Source of the DNA: Adiantum capillus-veneris
Taxonomy: Eukaryota > Streptophyta > Polypodiopsida > Polypodiales > Pteridaceae
Assembly (NCBI GenBank): GCA_014529385.2
Contig: CM043963.1
Coordinates: 109,906,912 to 109,970,911, forward strand
DNA: 64,000 bases
Direction: 5' to 3'
In this document: positions 1 through 11,444 of the stretch, one piece after another
How positions within the stretch are numbered: the first letter of the stretch is position 1
Layout of the letters: each line of letters starts with the position of its first letter
Made by a program: the position numbers and the translations under genes
The notes under the pieces: generated by a model
What the model was told of the DNA's origin: nothing
The model's database searches: none
The model's input: only the letters and a program-made list of their open reading frames with translations

Positions 1-129
1 AGCCCCCATCAACGGCCAAGGGGCAGGATGGACATGCAGTCAAGGGGGTCCCTATATTTAGCAAGCCAAGGGTCTATATAGGGCATGGCTGGGTGGAGAT
101 TAACACGTTCAATCCCCATGTCCTTTCAC
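1..129 (+). mobile_element. 3' end of an LTR (truncated by window start)
   Basis: The sequence ends in a CA one base before a perfect initiator-Met PBS, as expected for the 3' end of a 5' LTR read on the plus strand. The same layout (CA, one base, PBS) appears in mirror image at 9,741-9,754, the outer end of the right arm. The rest of the LTR lies outside the window, so its length and target-site duplication are unknown. Confidence 0.6.
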
Positions 130-141
130 TGGTATCAGAGC
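130..141 (+). promoter_or_regulatory. Primer-binding site, initiator tRNA-Met type
   Basis: TGGTATCAGAGC is the common plant PBS complementary to the 3' end of initiator tRNA-Met, where reverse transcription is primed. It is one base downstream of the LTR end. No gag or pol follows; the sequence runs into a microsatellite and the non-coding left arm of the large inverted repeat. Confidence 0.8.
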
Positions 142-192
142 TAGGGGAGAAGGAGCCATGGAGGAGGGGGGGGAAGGTTGCATGAAGCATGA

Positions 193-299
<107 letters not shown>

Positions 300-2211
300 T
301 GAAGGCATCTCTCTCTACCTCGTTTCAACAGAAAAAACGTGCATGGTCTTCCCTGCGAGTGCAAGCCATGGTGTGCAAACGGCTAAGCAAGAGGGTGGGG
401 TCGAAGTGCACGGCGTGTGCAACCATTCTTGACAAGCCGAGGTCGAAGACCCGCATGCAAGGGGGCTTGTGTTGAGGAGGTGGGAATCTCGAGGTGCATG
501 AAAGCTCACAGGGTTGGGCTCGTGAGGGTCGCGAGGCTCCTACCAGTGACTTTCGACACAGGGCAGAGCCGCGGTTGTCAACAGACAGGACGTTGCGTGT
601 CAGTTTTCTGCTTACTGCGTCCCTGCCTCCTGCATCGTCATTGCCAGGGTTTGTTTCATAGTATTTTCAAACATGGGCGCCCTAGTTTGGGCATCCTTCC
701 TTACTAAGGGACAAGCCCTGCGACAGATTTTCCATGCATGCAAGGGTGTGCGTTTTTTTTGGCCTTGGATGCAGATCCAATGGAATCTCACATGCATGTG
801 CTAACTTGCATGTGTTAACCCTGCCCTAACCATGCAACACAAAACTGATTGCAAAGTTTTGAAAGGTTGATTTCTTGAAAACGGTTCGAGCTTCGACAAT
901 CGTGCTTGTTCGTTCGACAAGGTGCTTGTGCTTGCCGACATCGAGCAAGGTTCTGAGCAAGGCTGCAAGGCAAAGCCAATGTCAATGCTCAGTTTGAGGT
1001 TCACGAAAGCTCGAGCATCCGGACCACGCAATCATCACAACAAGTTGATACAGTTTACTCTTTCCAATGTTTATGGAAAGCGATAGATATATATTTGGAA
1101 AGAGTGTTGCATTTCAAACCCAGAGCCATGTGTAGTGGAACTCTCAAGGAGGGCGATACGGGAAGTAAACAAATATTTTGACGTACGATCGACGACAAAG
1201 TACGGGATTTTTACAGCATCCAGGCAGGGCATGGTGGTGGAGAAGCAAGGTTGTATCAAACTCGAGTTTCTCCTCGGTACCACATTCGATTTTTGGGTTA
1301 GCAAGTTTGGTCGGCAGGTGTACTTAAGAAGGTACGCAATTGATTTTTGTTTATTGTCATTTGCATAACTGGTTACAAAATTCTGGTCGTATCTCTACCT
1401 AAGGTAATGTATGCAAATGGCATGATGCACTTACCATACATTTTTTTTTTCATCAACCACGCATTGATGTAACAACAGCAGGGCTGTCAATTGCTTATGA
1501 AGCATTTGACCTAGATGCAATATGCATCACCTCTATTGCATATATCTAACATGCATCAAAGGTAATGCACTTTTCTCCACTCCGAGCATAGGAACGGCCT
1601 TTGACATCACCTAAGCACTCCAGTTTTGTTGCATACATTAATACCAAGGGCTTATTTTTTAATATCTCAAGGAGACATATATGGCATCTTACTGAACTTG
1701 AAGAAGGAAGCAAATTCCTCGGCATGGCCGACTCTTTGTCACGGGTTTTACACGTTGACGGAGGATGCTTACCACACAATACTGGTTAATTTCAATTGAA
1801 ATTGCTCGGCACAGTCGATTATTTTTGTTATGCTATCTACCGCCATAGGCTTTCAACACAAACATATTTATGTGAAGCAAGGTTTCAATCTACAACTCTT
1901 AAGTTGAGATTTTTCCCATTTGGTGTATGCTATGAGCACATTCCTTTGGGGAATTTCTCCATATGCCTGCAGGATATTTCAGGCCAACTTTCTCTCACAC
2001 AACAGAGATGGTTATGATCTACATTTGAGCGAGCTTTTCTTCGGACATCTCCAGACAACTGGTTACAGCAGGATGACCGGGTTAGACCATGTTCAGTATT
2101 GTTTATTTTTCCATGTTTATACATTTACATTTGAAATTAATACTTTTGTGCAAAGCAAGGCTTCTACCTTGTGCCAAGGTACTGCCAATGATTTGGAATC
2201 ATGGGCAGTGG
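300..2211. other. Non-coding internal part of left arm
   Basis: No credible gene is visible. The part from 300 to 800 is richer in GC than its surroundings, as is the mirror region at about 9,000-9,480. Only short open frames occur (at most 106 codons) and none has a recognisable domain. The 930-1,015 segment aligns in reverse complement with 8,795-8,870, so this stretch belongs to the inverted repeat. Confidence 0.6.
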
Positions 2212-2549
2212 CACACAAGTTTGAAAAACTGGCAAAATAGGGAATATCACCTCAAAGAATCCCTACCAATTTAGATTTTGCAAGGCACTAATGGTTTTGG
2301 CTCTCACATTGGAAGCCATCACTCTCACCAAGGACTTCAAAATTTGTATGCAAGGCATGCTAACCAGGTGGCATGAATTCCACACAAGTTTGAAAAACTG
2401 GCAAAATAGGGAATATCACCTCAAAGAATCCCTACCAGTTTAGACTGTGCAAGGCACTAATGGTTTTGGCTCTCACGTTGGAAGCCATCACTCTCACCAA
2501 GGACTTAAAAATTTGTATGCAAGGCATGCTAACCAGGTGGCCTGAATTC
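2212..2549. repeat. Tandem duplication, 2 x 169 bp
   Basis: Units 2,212-2,380 and 2,381-2,549 are equal in length and differ at only about six positions. The right arm carries a single corresponding copy (about 7,440-7,600, reverse complement), so the duplication happened in the left arm after the two arms separated. Confidence 0.93.
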
Positions 2550-3456
2550 CACTGCTTCCGAGATTACGCTTTCGGTATCACACCAGACACTCTGTTCCGG
2601 ATTGTTTAAATTCTTGGTTGCTGTCAACGCACAATACCACTAAATGGAACCTAAGTCTAGGACTTATTTTACTGGAAAAGTGCCCTATAAGTCATTTTTG
2701 TAAAGTCACGACCCATACATGGTAAGTGGGCCCATATGTGGCTTGTGTTTTCTGTTCCCTCTCTTGATGAGAGCGTTATATAGGAAGATTGTTGCATGCT
2801 TATAGTATAAGTTGCAAGTCAGCCATAAGATGCATTAGAGCACATAGATTGGGTAGAACATATACAAACTGGTCACTTAAGGAAAGTTCCTTAGTCCAGC
2901 ATTTTCTCTCTCTCTTTCTTACTTCTCTCCATGACTAATGAAAACTTTCTACGTAGTTTTTTGATACATGTTTTGTTTGGGAGTCCACATGAGCCATGGT
3001 GCTCTAACTCTCAACTAGAACTTGGGCAAGATGCCATTCACATTAGTCTTCATCGGTTCATCGATTGAACACTAATTGCCATAAGGGCTATGAGCCACGC
3101 ACAGGTTGGCTAAGAAGCCATTGTCAGATCTTGGGTAAGACCCAACTGTTGTCATTCCTTGGGAGATTGTTTTCAAGATCGAACACATCTAACCCGGGAA
3201 GTACACATCGACGTTACTAGACAAGCAAGAGTCTTGTCATTACGAATGTCTAGGGTGTCATTCTTGCACTACATGTTTTCAGTGTGACACTCAAGTTGAG
3301 TTTTTGATAATCTTCAACTCACAATAGCTGATCTCTACAAGGAACTATCAATACAGTAATCCGTTGAGACAGCATGTCTATCCATAAGATCTTGGCAGTT
3401 CACTTGTGTGGGTCTCCTACTTTGTTTATAGCACTACGAAGTGTCTATGGACATAC

Positions 3457-3481
3457 TGTTTTGGGGTAAGACCCCAAAACA
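3457..3481. repeat. Perfect 11-bp-arm hairpin
   Basis: TGTTTTGGGGT and ACCCCAAAACA flank a 3-base AAG loop. The hairpin lies at the boundary between the inverted-repeat arm and the C-family LTR. The corresponding right-arm sequence is similar but does not form the perfect hairpin. Confidence 0.85.
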
Positions 3482-4938
3482 TCACCCCATAGGAGGGAAA
3501 ATAGGGATCCAAAGGGGGGGGCCATCTGCAAAAGAGCCATGTGCAACAATGGGCTAAAAAGACCCTAAGGTTCAGCCCATTAAGACTTCCAAAATGCTAA
3601 GGTTCCAAAATTCAAAGGTTGTGTCCAAAGGTCAACCATCGGGGGAATTGGATGCTTTGTGTGTGAAGTCTTTACAAATCCCTACATAGGAGGGAGCGAG
3701 CCTTGCTTGTAGGGGATGAGAGAGAAAAGTCACACAGACACACAAGCCCCCTTTGCAGAAAGGGAATGAGGGACACATGTTAGCTCCCTAGCCCAGATGC
3801 CCACAAGGTGTACCCAATTCCTATTGGATGGCCTTGGAGGTGGACCAATGAGAATTAGGCTAGAGTAAATCTAGTTTAGTTAATTTAAAAACACTTAATA
3901 AAAGAACCAATGAGAATTAAGTCCTCTAGAAGACTATTGGACAGTCTCCCAAGGGTCCAATGAGCATTCAGCAACCCAATGGCTTGCCTGATTCCTATTG
4001 GCCAGGAGGCGAAGGGGTCCAATGAGAGTTTAGTTGAATTATTAAATTACCTAAAGCTCTCACAAAAGAGGAAGGGGGACACATGTCAGAAGGCTATCAC
4101 TTATGCTGCTTAATTGTCATTGGCTACCCCTAGGGAGGTCCAATGAGAGGGTAGCATGAGCAAATAGCAAGAGGGGTCGACCAAGAGAGAGAGGGGGCTG
4201 ATTTTTGCAAGGCATTATTGACAAACACACTCACACAATCTCATGTGTGAAGTAAAGAAGACTCTCTCTCCTTCTCAAGCTTTAATGGAAATCTTACCAC
4301 CTACTCCAAGCTTGTGATAAGGGAGGCCTACACCAACAACTCTTGGCTTTGTGATACAAATCCAACCAAGATCCAAGCTTCAATGCATGCTCATCTCCTC
4401 TACCATGCTAATTACTAAGCTAAGCTATGCTAATATGAGTGATTATGTGAGGAGATGTACATCTTTCTCGTAAGAGTACTACTCCTTCCTCTCAATCTAC
4501 TCTCATACCGCGCTAGATCTCAGCATCTTCGAAGGAGTGTGAGGTCTTGGGTCTGAGACCGGAGATAATTGATGTTGTGTTTGATAAGTGTTTTGCTTGG
4601 TGCATGAAGCTTTCATCTTCATTGCACTAGCTAGTCTTGAAGGAACACAAAGAATTGTATTGTACAATGTCTCTCTTGATGGGAGAAACCATAATACAAA
4701 GCCTTTTGGAGGGGGGACCGGCTCCATGTAAATCCGGTCCTCAACTGTTGTCAATAGCTTAATTTCTCTCTCTTTTGAAAGTATTGTTCATGCTATCTAA
4801 CTAGGTGTTATGCTTTTTGTTGCTCTCTCCACCCAAGCACTCTTGTAATTCTCATTAGGAATCTATTCTAATGAAATGCCCAATATGTTCATGCTAATTT
4901 CCGCTACACACAAGTATTTAGGCCATTTAAATGTTACA
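3482..4938 (+). mobile_element. Solo LTR of element C family (about 1.45 kb)
   Basis: This segment is the reverse complement of 49,690-51,135 and, partly, of 32,590-33,512. Shared landmarks include a GGAGCCGGTCCCCCCTCC block and the terminal stretch ending in TTACA. At 32,590 the same terminus abuts a PBS, which identifies the family as an LTR. Here no PBS follows the end at 4,938, so this is a solo LTR or a fragment. The left boundary is approximate and no clear target-site duplication is visible. Compared with the right arm it replaces about 300 bp (6,240-6,545), so a deletion came with or followed the insertion. Confidence 0.7.
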
Positions 4939-5079
4939 TTTTTCAAGACGTATAAGTATGCTTGAATGTTACAGAGCAATGCCAAGCGCATGTCGGCACA
5001 AAGTATTTTGGGCAAAGTGTTCAATCTATCTTTTTGCCTTATGATGTTACAAATCTACATGTAGGGTTCAATTTGGCAC

Positions 5080-5463
5080 ATGTTGTCACATGGGATACAA
5101 CATGGTCTAGGAACTCAAGGAGTTTGGTTTAGCCAGTGTGGAGCAATGAATGAGGGTCCTTCTCACTCTTGTTGCAGAGTGTTTAGAGTTACCTCCACAC
5201 ACAAGCACATCTTGTATATGACAGATGTTCTTTTTCATACATCCTCACATGAGACATATTCCACATGTGGAGAATATATGAGTCTCTGGACTGACACTGT
5301 CGCCATTATTTCAAATATGTGTCATGACAAAGTCCAACTAGGTGTTGGTCAAATCTGTTTTCTAGACCATTTTCAGCACGATGTATCAGGAGCAATTTTA
5401 GTGGCCAAAAAAATTATCGGATACTTAGAATGGCTTTTTCACGTACAAGTACTACTAAACTAG
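5080..5463 (+). CDS. Unrecognised 127-codon ORF in left arm
   Basis: An ATG-initiated frame of 127 codons, Cys- and His-containing, with no domain I recognise. Its first ~70 codons are matched in the same frame by the right-arm copy at 5,887-6,120 on the minus strand, with about 80 percent of residues identical by eye. The right copy then hits a stop where the left copy continues. Because the inverted repeat preserves DNA similarity anyway, the shared frame is weak evidence for coding. It could be a remnant of an ORF once carried by the element, or chance. Confidence 0.3.
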   Translation: MLSHGIQHGLGTQGVWFSQCGAMNEGPSHSCCRVFRVTSTHKHILYMTDVLFHTSSHETYSTCGEYMSLWTDTVAIISNMCHDKVQLGVGQICFLDHFQHDVSGAILVAKKIIGYLEWLFHVQVLLN

Positions 5464-5727
5464 GGCCCATAACACCTAGTGTGCATGCATTTAGCAAAAA
5501 ACAAATCCGAACCTGTATATCCATGATCCTCCTTGGCAGTACTTATGGCTAGTGTGATGTGTGTAGTACACAGTAAAGAGGAATGTAAATAGTTCTGAAA
5601 AGAAACTAAATACTTGCAGTGGTAATCCTTTTCAAGACTTGATGAAATGGGTGAACCATAATAGAAGATGAAACATTAAACACTTAGAGCCTTGCTATAT
5701 GTCTAAACAACCATCTGTAATTTTGTT
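5463..5727. other. Spacer between inverted-repeat arms
   Basis: About 265 bp of AT-rich sequence without reverse-complement counterpart. It would form the loop if the arms paired. No gene, promoter or terminal repeat of a known kind is visible in it. Confidence 0.6.
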
Positions 5728-5886
5728 TAGCATTACTTGTACCTGAACAAGTCATTCTAAGTATCTAATAATTTTTGGGCATCGAAATTGCTCCTTATAC
5801 GTTGTGCTGAAAATGGTCTGGAAAACAGGTTTGACCAGCACCTAGGGACTTTGTCGTGACACATATTTGAAAGAATGGCACCAGTG

Positions 5887-6120
5887 TTAGTCTAGAGACT
5901 CATATTCTCCACATGTGGAATATGCCTCATGTAAGGATGTGTAAAAAAGAGCATCCTTCAAGTACAAGATGTACTTGTGTGTGGAGGTAACTCTAAACAC
6001 TCTACGACAAGAGTGAGAGGGACCCTCATTCATTGCTCCACACTGGCTAAACCAAACTCCTTGAGTCCCTAGACCATGTTGTATCCCATGTGACAACATG
6101 TGCCAAATTGAATCCGACAA
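5887..6120 (-). pseudogene. Right-arm counterpart of the 5,080 ORF, truncated
   Basis: A 77-codon minus-strand frame matching the left-arm ORF over about 70 residues, including a shared MLSHGIQHGLGTQGVWFSQC segment. It ends at a TAG right after the Cys-Gly-Glu-Tyr segment, where the left copy stays open. No function is recognised. Confidence 0.4.
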
Positions 6121-8595
6121 GTGGATTCATAACAGCATAATGTACATTGAACACTACGGCCCAAAATACTTGTTTTGTCCTGCCCTTGGCATGGACCTGG
6201 GGATTGAACTGAAAGTTTAGTTACCCGTATTTAAATGCACAGAAGCACGTCTCCCACGTGTGGAAAAACCAAGCAACATTGTACTGGAAACCCTGTGTGT
6301 TGCCTTCACAATCCAAACCCGTTGGGTAGAATCTACGTAGTGAACCCCTTGGTAAGACCCTTTGTAGAAACTGCTCAACTAGCAGGTAACGGTAACCAAC
6401 ATAGTTAACCGTGTACAGAATGATTTGGAATCAACCTAATAAGTTGAATGTGTTTGCTACCCCATGGTAGATTACTGGCTTCTTTCCTTGAAAGTAGAAT
6501 TGGGATAGATCAGACAATGATCCTCAATGCCTATGGGGAGATGTAACAATCACCCATCGGTCTTACCCCCAAATCAGTATGTCCATAGACAATCCGTAGT
6601 GTTGTAGAGGGAGCAGGAGATCCACACAAGTGAGATGCCTAGCTCGTAGCAACAGCCGTGCTGTCACAAGTGTTTCCTGCCTCTAGATTCCGTGTATAGG
6701 TCAGCTGATGTGAGTTTCAAATTTAAACTCAACTTGAGCGTCACACTAACTCCATGTAGTGTGAAAATGACACCCTAAACATCCGTAATGACAAGACTCT
6801 TGCTTGTCCATTAACGTCGAAGTGTTCGATGTGTATTCCACTGGGCATATCTGTTCGATCTTAAGAACAATCACCCAAGGAATGTCAACAATTGAGTCGT
6901 ACCCAAGATCTGACAGCGGCTCTTAGCTAGCCTGTGTGTGTCTCCTAGTTCTTACGACAAGTAGTGTCTACTCGATAAACCAATGACAACTAATGTGAAT
7001 GGCATCTTGGCCGATTGCTAGCTGAGAGTTAGAGCACCTTGGCTCATGCTGACTCCCAAACAAAACATGTATCAAAAACTTCGTAGAAATTTTTCATTAT
7101 TCATGGAGAGAAATATGTTTTGCCCAATCTATGTGCTTTGACGTATCTTATGCCTGACTTGCAACTTATCCTATAAGCATGCAACAATTGTCCTGTATAA
7201 TGCTCTCATCAAGAGAGGGAACAGAAAACACAAGCCACAGCTTGACCCACTTACCATGTATGGGGTCGAGACTTGACAAAAATGACTTAATATGGCACAT
7301 TGCCTATGAAATAAGTCTTAGAATTAGGTACATAGAGTGGTATTGTGCGTTGACCGCAACCATAAATTGAAACAATCTATCCTTAATATGTCCTTGACAA
7401 AGTTGCGAGTGTGATAGCGGAAGCGTAATGCATGAAGCGGTAGAAGTGAGTCCACCTCACGAACATGCCTTGCATGCAGAATTGTAATCCCTTGCAGAGA
7501 GTGATGGCCTCAATCGTGAGAACCAAAACCTTAAGTGCCTTGCATAGTTTAGACTGGTAGGGATGCTGTAAGCTGAGATTCCCTATTGTGCCAGTTACTC
7601 GAAGCCTTGCTTCCTATAAAATTGCCAAATCACTTTGCTTTGCATAATGACAGTAAATGCCAAGTAAGGTGTAAACAGGGGAAAAACAAGAAAAACGTAA
7701 ACTTGGCTAACCTGGTTGTTGCTGTAACCAGTTGGCCCGATATTCCGTGGAAGAAAACTCGCTTAAAAATGGCGCATAGCCATACCTACTGCACGAATGG
7801 GGTCTATCGTACTGTCAAGTCCGTCCCAAGTTTGTATGCTTATAGCAACATGAAAGTTTTGTCTTTGCTTGATACTTTTCAGTAAACCCACTTTGAATGG
7901 TACCATGCCTCAGAGCTAGAGATAATCTTGCTCATAGACAAATGTAGTGGTAAAAGAAAGTCGACCTTGTCGAGCAGTCACAAACAATCGACCTTGTCGA
8001 ATTGTACAATGTATTGAAAAATAGAAAAAATAAAAATTTCTTACAAAATATGTACCTCATACCTGCTTGGCTTGATTATGGAGAGTAATTCTTGCTCCAG
8101 TGATGTTTAGAAAACAAGCCCTAACAATTTTCTTGTCAGCGTCTTGAAATGGTCGTGAATGGTTGGTCCTGTCGAGCACCTGCTGCCTCCTTCCTCAAAA
8201 TTAGCAACAGGCCATGCCGATTTCCATGAGATTCTCAAGCACAACTATGCCTTGACCTTTGTCATGCATGAGAAGAAGCATTGCTTTTAAATGAGAGCAT
8301 TGCTCACTCAAGTCGTTTTTGAGTGTGAGTTGCTATTGCTCATCGTTGTTCAGAAAAACAAAAATAGCATGCTTTTGGGAATGGAAAAGCAAATTTTAGG
8401 TAGCATACATACCTGCTAAAGTACTCACATGGACTTGCCTAATAATGTTTTCTTGACATGCCATTTGTCCTTGACAAACACTGTGACATCTGTCCTTGAC
8501 AAACACCCCTTGAAACAGACTCCCTTTCCGCCATAATTCAGGGTCTTGAAGCTTGCTTGTACTAATCTTTTGGCCCGTTGATGCGAGTAACAATC

Positions 8596-8739
8596 ACAAG
8601 CCTTACTTGTATGACGAGAGCATGTAATTGAAAAAAAATTGGCAAACACAATCGAAAGTGATTTCGTACAAGCCTTGCTTGTATGACGAGAGCATGTAAT
8701 TGAAAAAAAATTGGCAAACACAATCGAAAGTGATTTCGT
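8596..8739. repeat. Tandem duplication, 2 x 72 bp
   Basis: Units 8,596-8,667 and 8,668-8,739 are nearly identical, with one A/G difference seen. The near-identity makes this one of the youngest changes in the right arm. I saw no such duplication in the left arm. Confidence 0.95.
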
Positions 8740-9740
8740 ACCTCATAATGTACGTGTATAAACGTGCCATCTGGATTGCTTGGCTTGGATGTTCATGAAC
8801 CTCAACCGAGTATCGACATCATTGTTGCCTCGCAGCCTTGCTCGAAACAGTGTCGAACACAATTGGTAGAATTCGCCATCGTGGAGCCCATATGGTAACC
8901 GATTTGAAAGAACCACATTGATGGTGTGTTCATGACATAATTAATTCCTGTGGTAAAAAAAAATAAAAATAAAATCTGCAACCTCTGCTGCTTCATGTAC
9001 TTTGGAAGCTCAACGGCTTCATACTCCCGAGCTAATCAAGATCCTAAGCTCACGAGGATTGTGTGCCCGGAGATACCCTTGCATGCCCCCCCTTGTAGAG
9101 GCCGTTGGCAGGTTTTGCATTGTTGTGGGAAAGGCCGCTAGAGTGGCCTTAGGACACCCTTAGGGTGCCCACCCATTAAAGAAAAACGCGCCTGCACAGG
9201 GCGATGGCGGCGGCCGCTGCAGAACTCAAACTTACACGTGCTGCAGGCCCGGACCCAAACCGTGGGTGGGTCTGTGTCGAAAAAGGTTGAGCAGTGCAGG
9301 GCAAACGATCTCTGCCACCTCCTTGCCTTTCCAGCGGCGGTTCCCGCCCGTTTCCTGCCTCGCCTTCGTCTACGAGCTCCATGGTTCCAAGGGGCCATCC
9401 CCACGCTGCTCCGCCTTAGGGTTTCCGTGGTTCCAAGGGGCCATGCCCACGCTGCATCGCCTTAGGGTCTTCAAGCTTGCCATGAACATCTTGACGAGAG
9501 AGATCATGCACGTCCTTCTGCTGTTCACAAGGGAGAAAGAAGACTCCCAAGCCAGAGAGAGAGAGACCATGCCTCATACCAACGCCATACCCTCCACCCT
9601 CCTCCTTGGTGAGAGCTATGCTTTGCCATGCCAAGGTGCACGTACAATAGAGAGACAAAAATTCCGAGAGAGAGGGAGAGAGATAGAAAACCATGCTTTC
9701 TTCCCGCCATGGCTCCACCATCCTTCCTCCTCTCCACCTT

Positions 9741-9752
9741 GCTCTAATACCA
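9741..9752 (-). promoter_or_regulatory. Primer-binding site, initiator tRNA-Met variant (minus)
   Basis: On the minus strand the sequence reads TGGTATTAGAGC, one mismatch from the consensus PBS. It lies one base from an LTR end in CA (9,754), mirroring the site at 130-141. Downstream sequence on the minus strand belongs to the right arm. Confidence 0.7.
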
Positions 9753-9753
9753 G

Positions 9754-9905
9754 TGTAAGATAAGGGGAACTAGATCATGAGAGTCCACCACCCAACCACC
9801 TATTATATAGGCAAGCCCCTGGCCCTTTGCCCTAGTTGGACTCCCCGCTCCACACCGCCTAGCCCAGCCCTGCCCTTGTCTAGTCCGGCCTTGCCGGTGT
9901 CCAGA
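9754..9905 (-). mobile_element. LTR fragment at outer end of right arm
   Basis: About 150 bp between the PBS and the broken integrase of element C. It resembles 1-129 in reverse complement (a shared run around a tatatagg motif followed by a CATG-containing stretch). The junction near 9,905 is where the integrase reading frame stops making sense. Confidence 0.5.
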
Positions 9906-10281
9906 CATTCTGTAACATAAGTCTTTAGTAGATCGAGTATTGTAAGATTTTCTATCTCACTTTGTCCATCCATTTTTGGGGCCATATAGAAATTCAATCT
10001 TGTTCCTAGGTTTTCAAAGAGACCTTTCCACAAGTTACTTGTCATTCTAGGATCTCTATCTGGCATGAGATGTTGTTGGTAATCCATGGTGTTTGAAAAT
10101 CGGAGATATGAAGAGAGTTGCATTTGGTGTGCCTTAATAGTTTTTTTGACAGGAATAAAGTGTGCTTGCTTGCTAAACCTGTCGATATTGTCCATGTTCT
10201 CGTCTTCCCATGGATAGACATGGGCAATCCAGATATGAAATCCATGGATATAATCTCCCATGGTGAATTTGGGATAGGCAA
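9906..10281 (-). pseudogene. Element C integrase core, truncated
   Basis: The integrase inserts element cDNA through a D-D-E catalytic triad. Pieces in two overlapping frames show a WEIISMDFISGLP segment, then IDRFSKQAHFIPV (first Asp), MPDRDPRM (second Asp) and GQSEIEN (the Glu). A frameshift separates the entry segment from the rest. The frame leaves gypsy-like sequence right after LLKTYVTEC, and the C-terminal part of integrase and any chromodomain are absent. The break coincides with the LTR fragment of the right arm. Confidence 0.8.
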
Positions 10282-10284
10282 TGG

Positions 10285-11444
10285 CTAGAGTAATCCAGGT
10301 TGCTTCCCTCTATCATACTTGGTATTTTGGCATACTACACATTTTGAAACATACTCTTGTATGTCCACTTTGATGGTAGGCCAATAGAAATACATGTCTA
10401 CTCCTTGAAGAGTAGGTTGAATACCTCTATGCCCCTCATAGGGAGGAGCATGGGATTCATACATAACTTTCTCACGAAGGGGATGGGTAACACATAGTCT
10501 ATTCCCGTGGAGAAGATAGCCATCCTGCAAGGTGAATGGTTCCTCTTTCTTCCCGAAAGCAAGGGCTGACATTATGTCTCTAAAGTCAAGGTCAGTAGCA
10601 TACTCATATATCATAGAGGATAGATCATTGTGAGTAGCTATAGACACCGCAATAACTTTTGGTCGTCGTGAAAGTGCATTGGCCACTTGATTGTTCTTAC
10701 CAGCAATGTGAGCAAATGGAAAATTAAACTGCAAAAGAAAATTTTCCCACCTCATTTGTTTGCCGAAAAGCTTGGTTTGCGTCATGAACTACTTGAGACT
10801 TTGGTGATTGGTTCGTAGAATAGATGGAGTCCCCAATAAATAGTGCTTCCATGTATCTAGGACATGTGGAACTGCTAAAGGCTCTTTCTCATAAATGCCC
10901 AAGACTTGTTCATCGATATTGATCCTTCGACTCTCATATGCTATGGCACGCCCTTCTTGAAGCAAAAATACTCCACGGCAATCACCACAAGCATCACATT
11001 GGACCTCAAATGACTTTGAGAGATCTAGAATCATGAGGACTGGTTGGGAGGTAAGCTTTTCTTTGAGCTTATCAAAAGCATTCTTCTCCTTAGCAGTCCA
11101 TACGTACTTAACATTCTTCTTAGTTAAGTCATGTAGTGGTCCTGCTATTTGAGAAAATTTTTCTATGAAGCGTCTATAGTATGCGCACATACCAATAAAG
11201 CTTCTTAACTCATGTAGATTCCTTGGATTAGGCCATGCTTTAATTAACTCTAACTTCCATGGATCCATACAGATACCATCTTGAGAGATAATATGATTGA
11301 GGTATGGAATCTCTTGAAGGAAAAATTCGCTTTCTTTTGGTTGAGAAAAAGCTTGTTCTCCCTCAATGCTTGAAAAATCACTTGGAGATGTTGCTCATGT
11401 TCCTCCAAAGACTTGGAGTAGATGATGATATTATCAAAGAGCAC
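10285..11444 (-). pseudogene. Element C RT palm end, RNase H and integrase zinc-binding domain
   Basis: On the minus strand the first frame (11,444-11,250) holds the RT catalytic region as [10 protein letters not shown], where the usual second Asp is Asn (FDN codons at 11,430-11,438). The next frame (11,268-10,789) covers the RT connection (RSFIGMCAYYRRFI) and RNase H, including IAYESRRINIDEQ and a YLLGTP segment. The third (10,785-10,285) ends RNase H and gives the integrase His-His-Cys-Cys finger (HAPPYEGH, then CVVC). Frameshifts lie between the frames. With the catalytic substitution the polymerase should be inactive. Confidence 0.85.

Larger units (their letters stand above)
5728..9905 (-). 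repeat. Right arm of about 10-kb inverted repeat
   Basis: This is the reverse-complement partner of 1-5,462. Read on the minus strand it starts with an LTR fragment (9,905-9,754), an initiator-Met PBS variant, a GC-rich leader and the same non-coding interior. It lacks the C-family LTR and the second 169-bp unit. It has its own 72-bp tandem duplication and keeps about 300 bp (6,240-6,545) missing from the left arm. Its outer end abuts the integrase gene of element C at about 9,905, truncating it. Confidence 0.83.

Noticed and set aside
1135-1368. Host gene exon or small protein in the left arm
   Set aside because: A 77-codon frame without domain, splice context or a conserved frame in the right arm.
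9138-9763. Overlapping frames on both strands in the GC-rich part of the right arm
   Set aside because: Up to 165 codons long, but high GC lowers stop frequency, frames overlap on both strands and the left arm does not preserve them.
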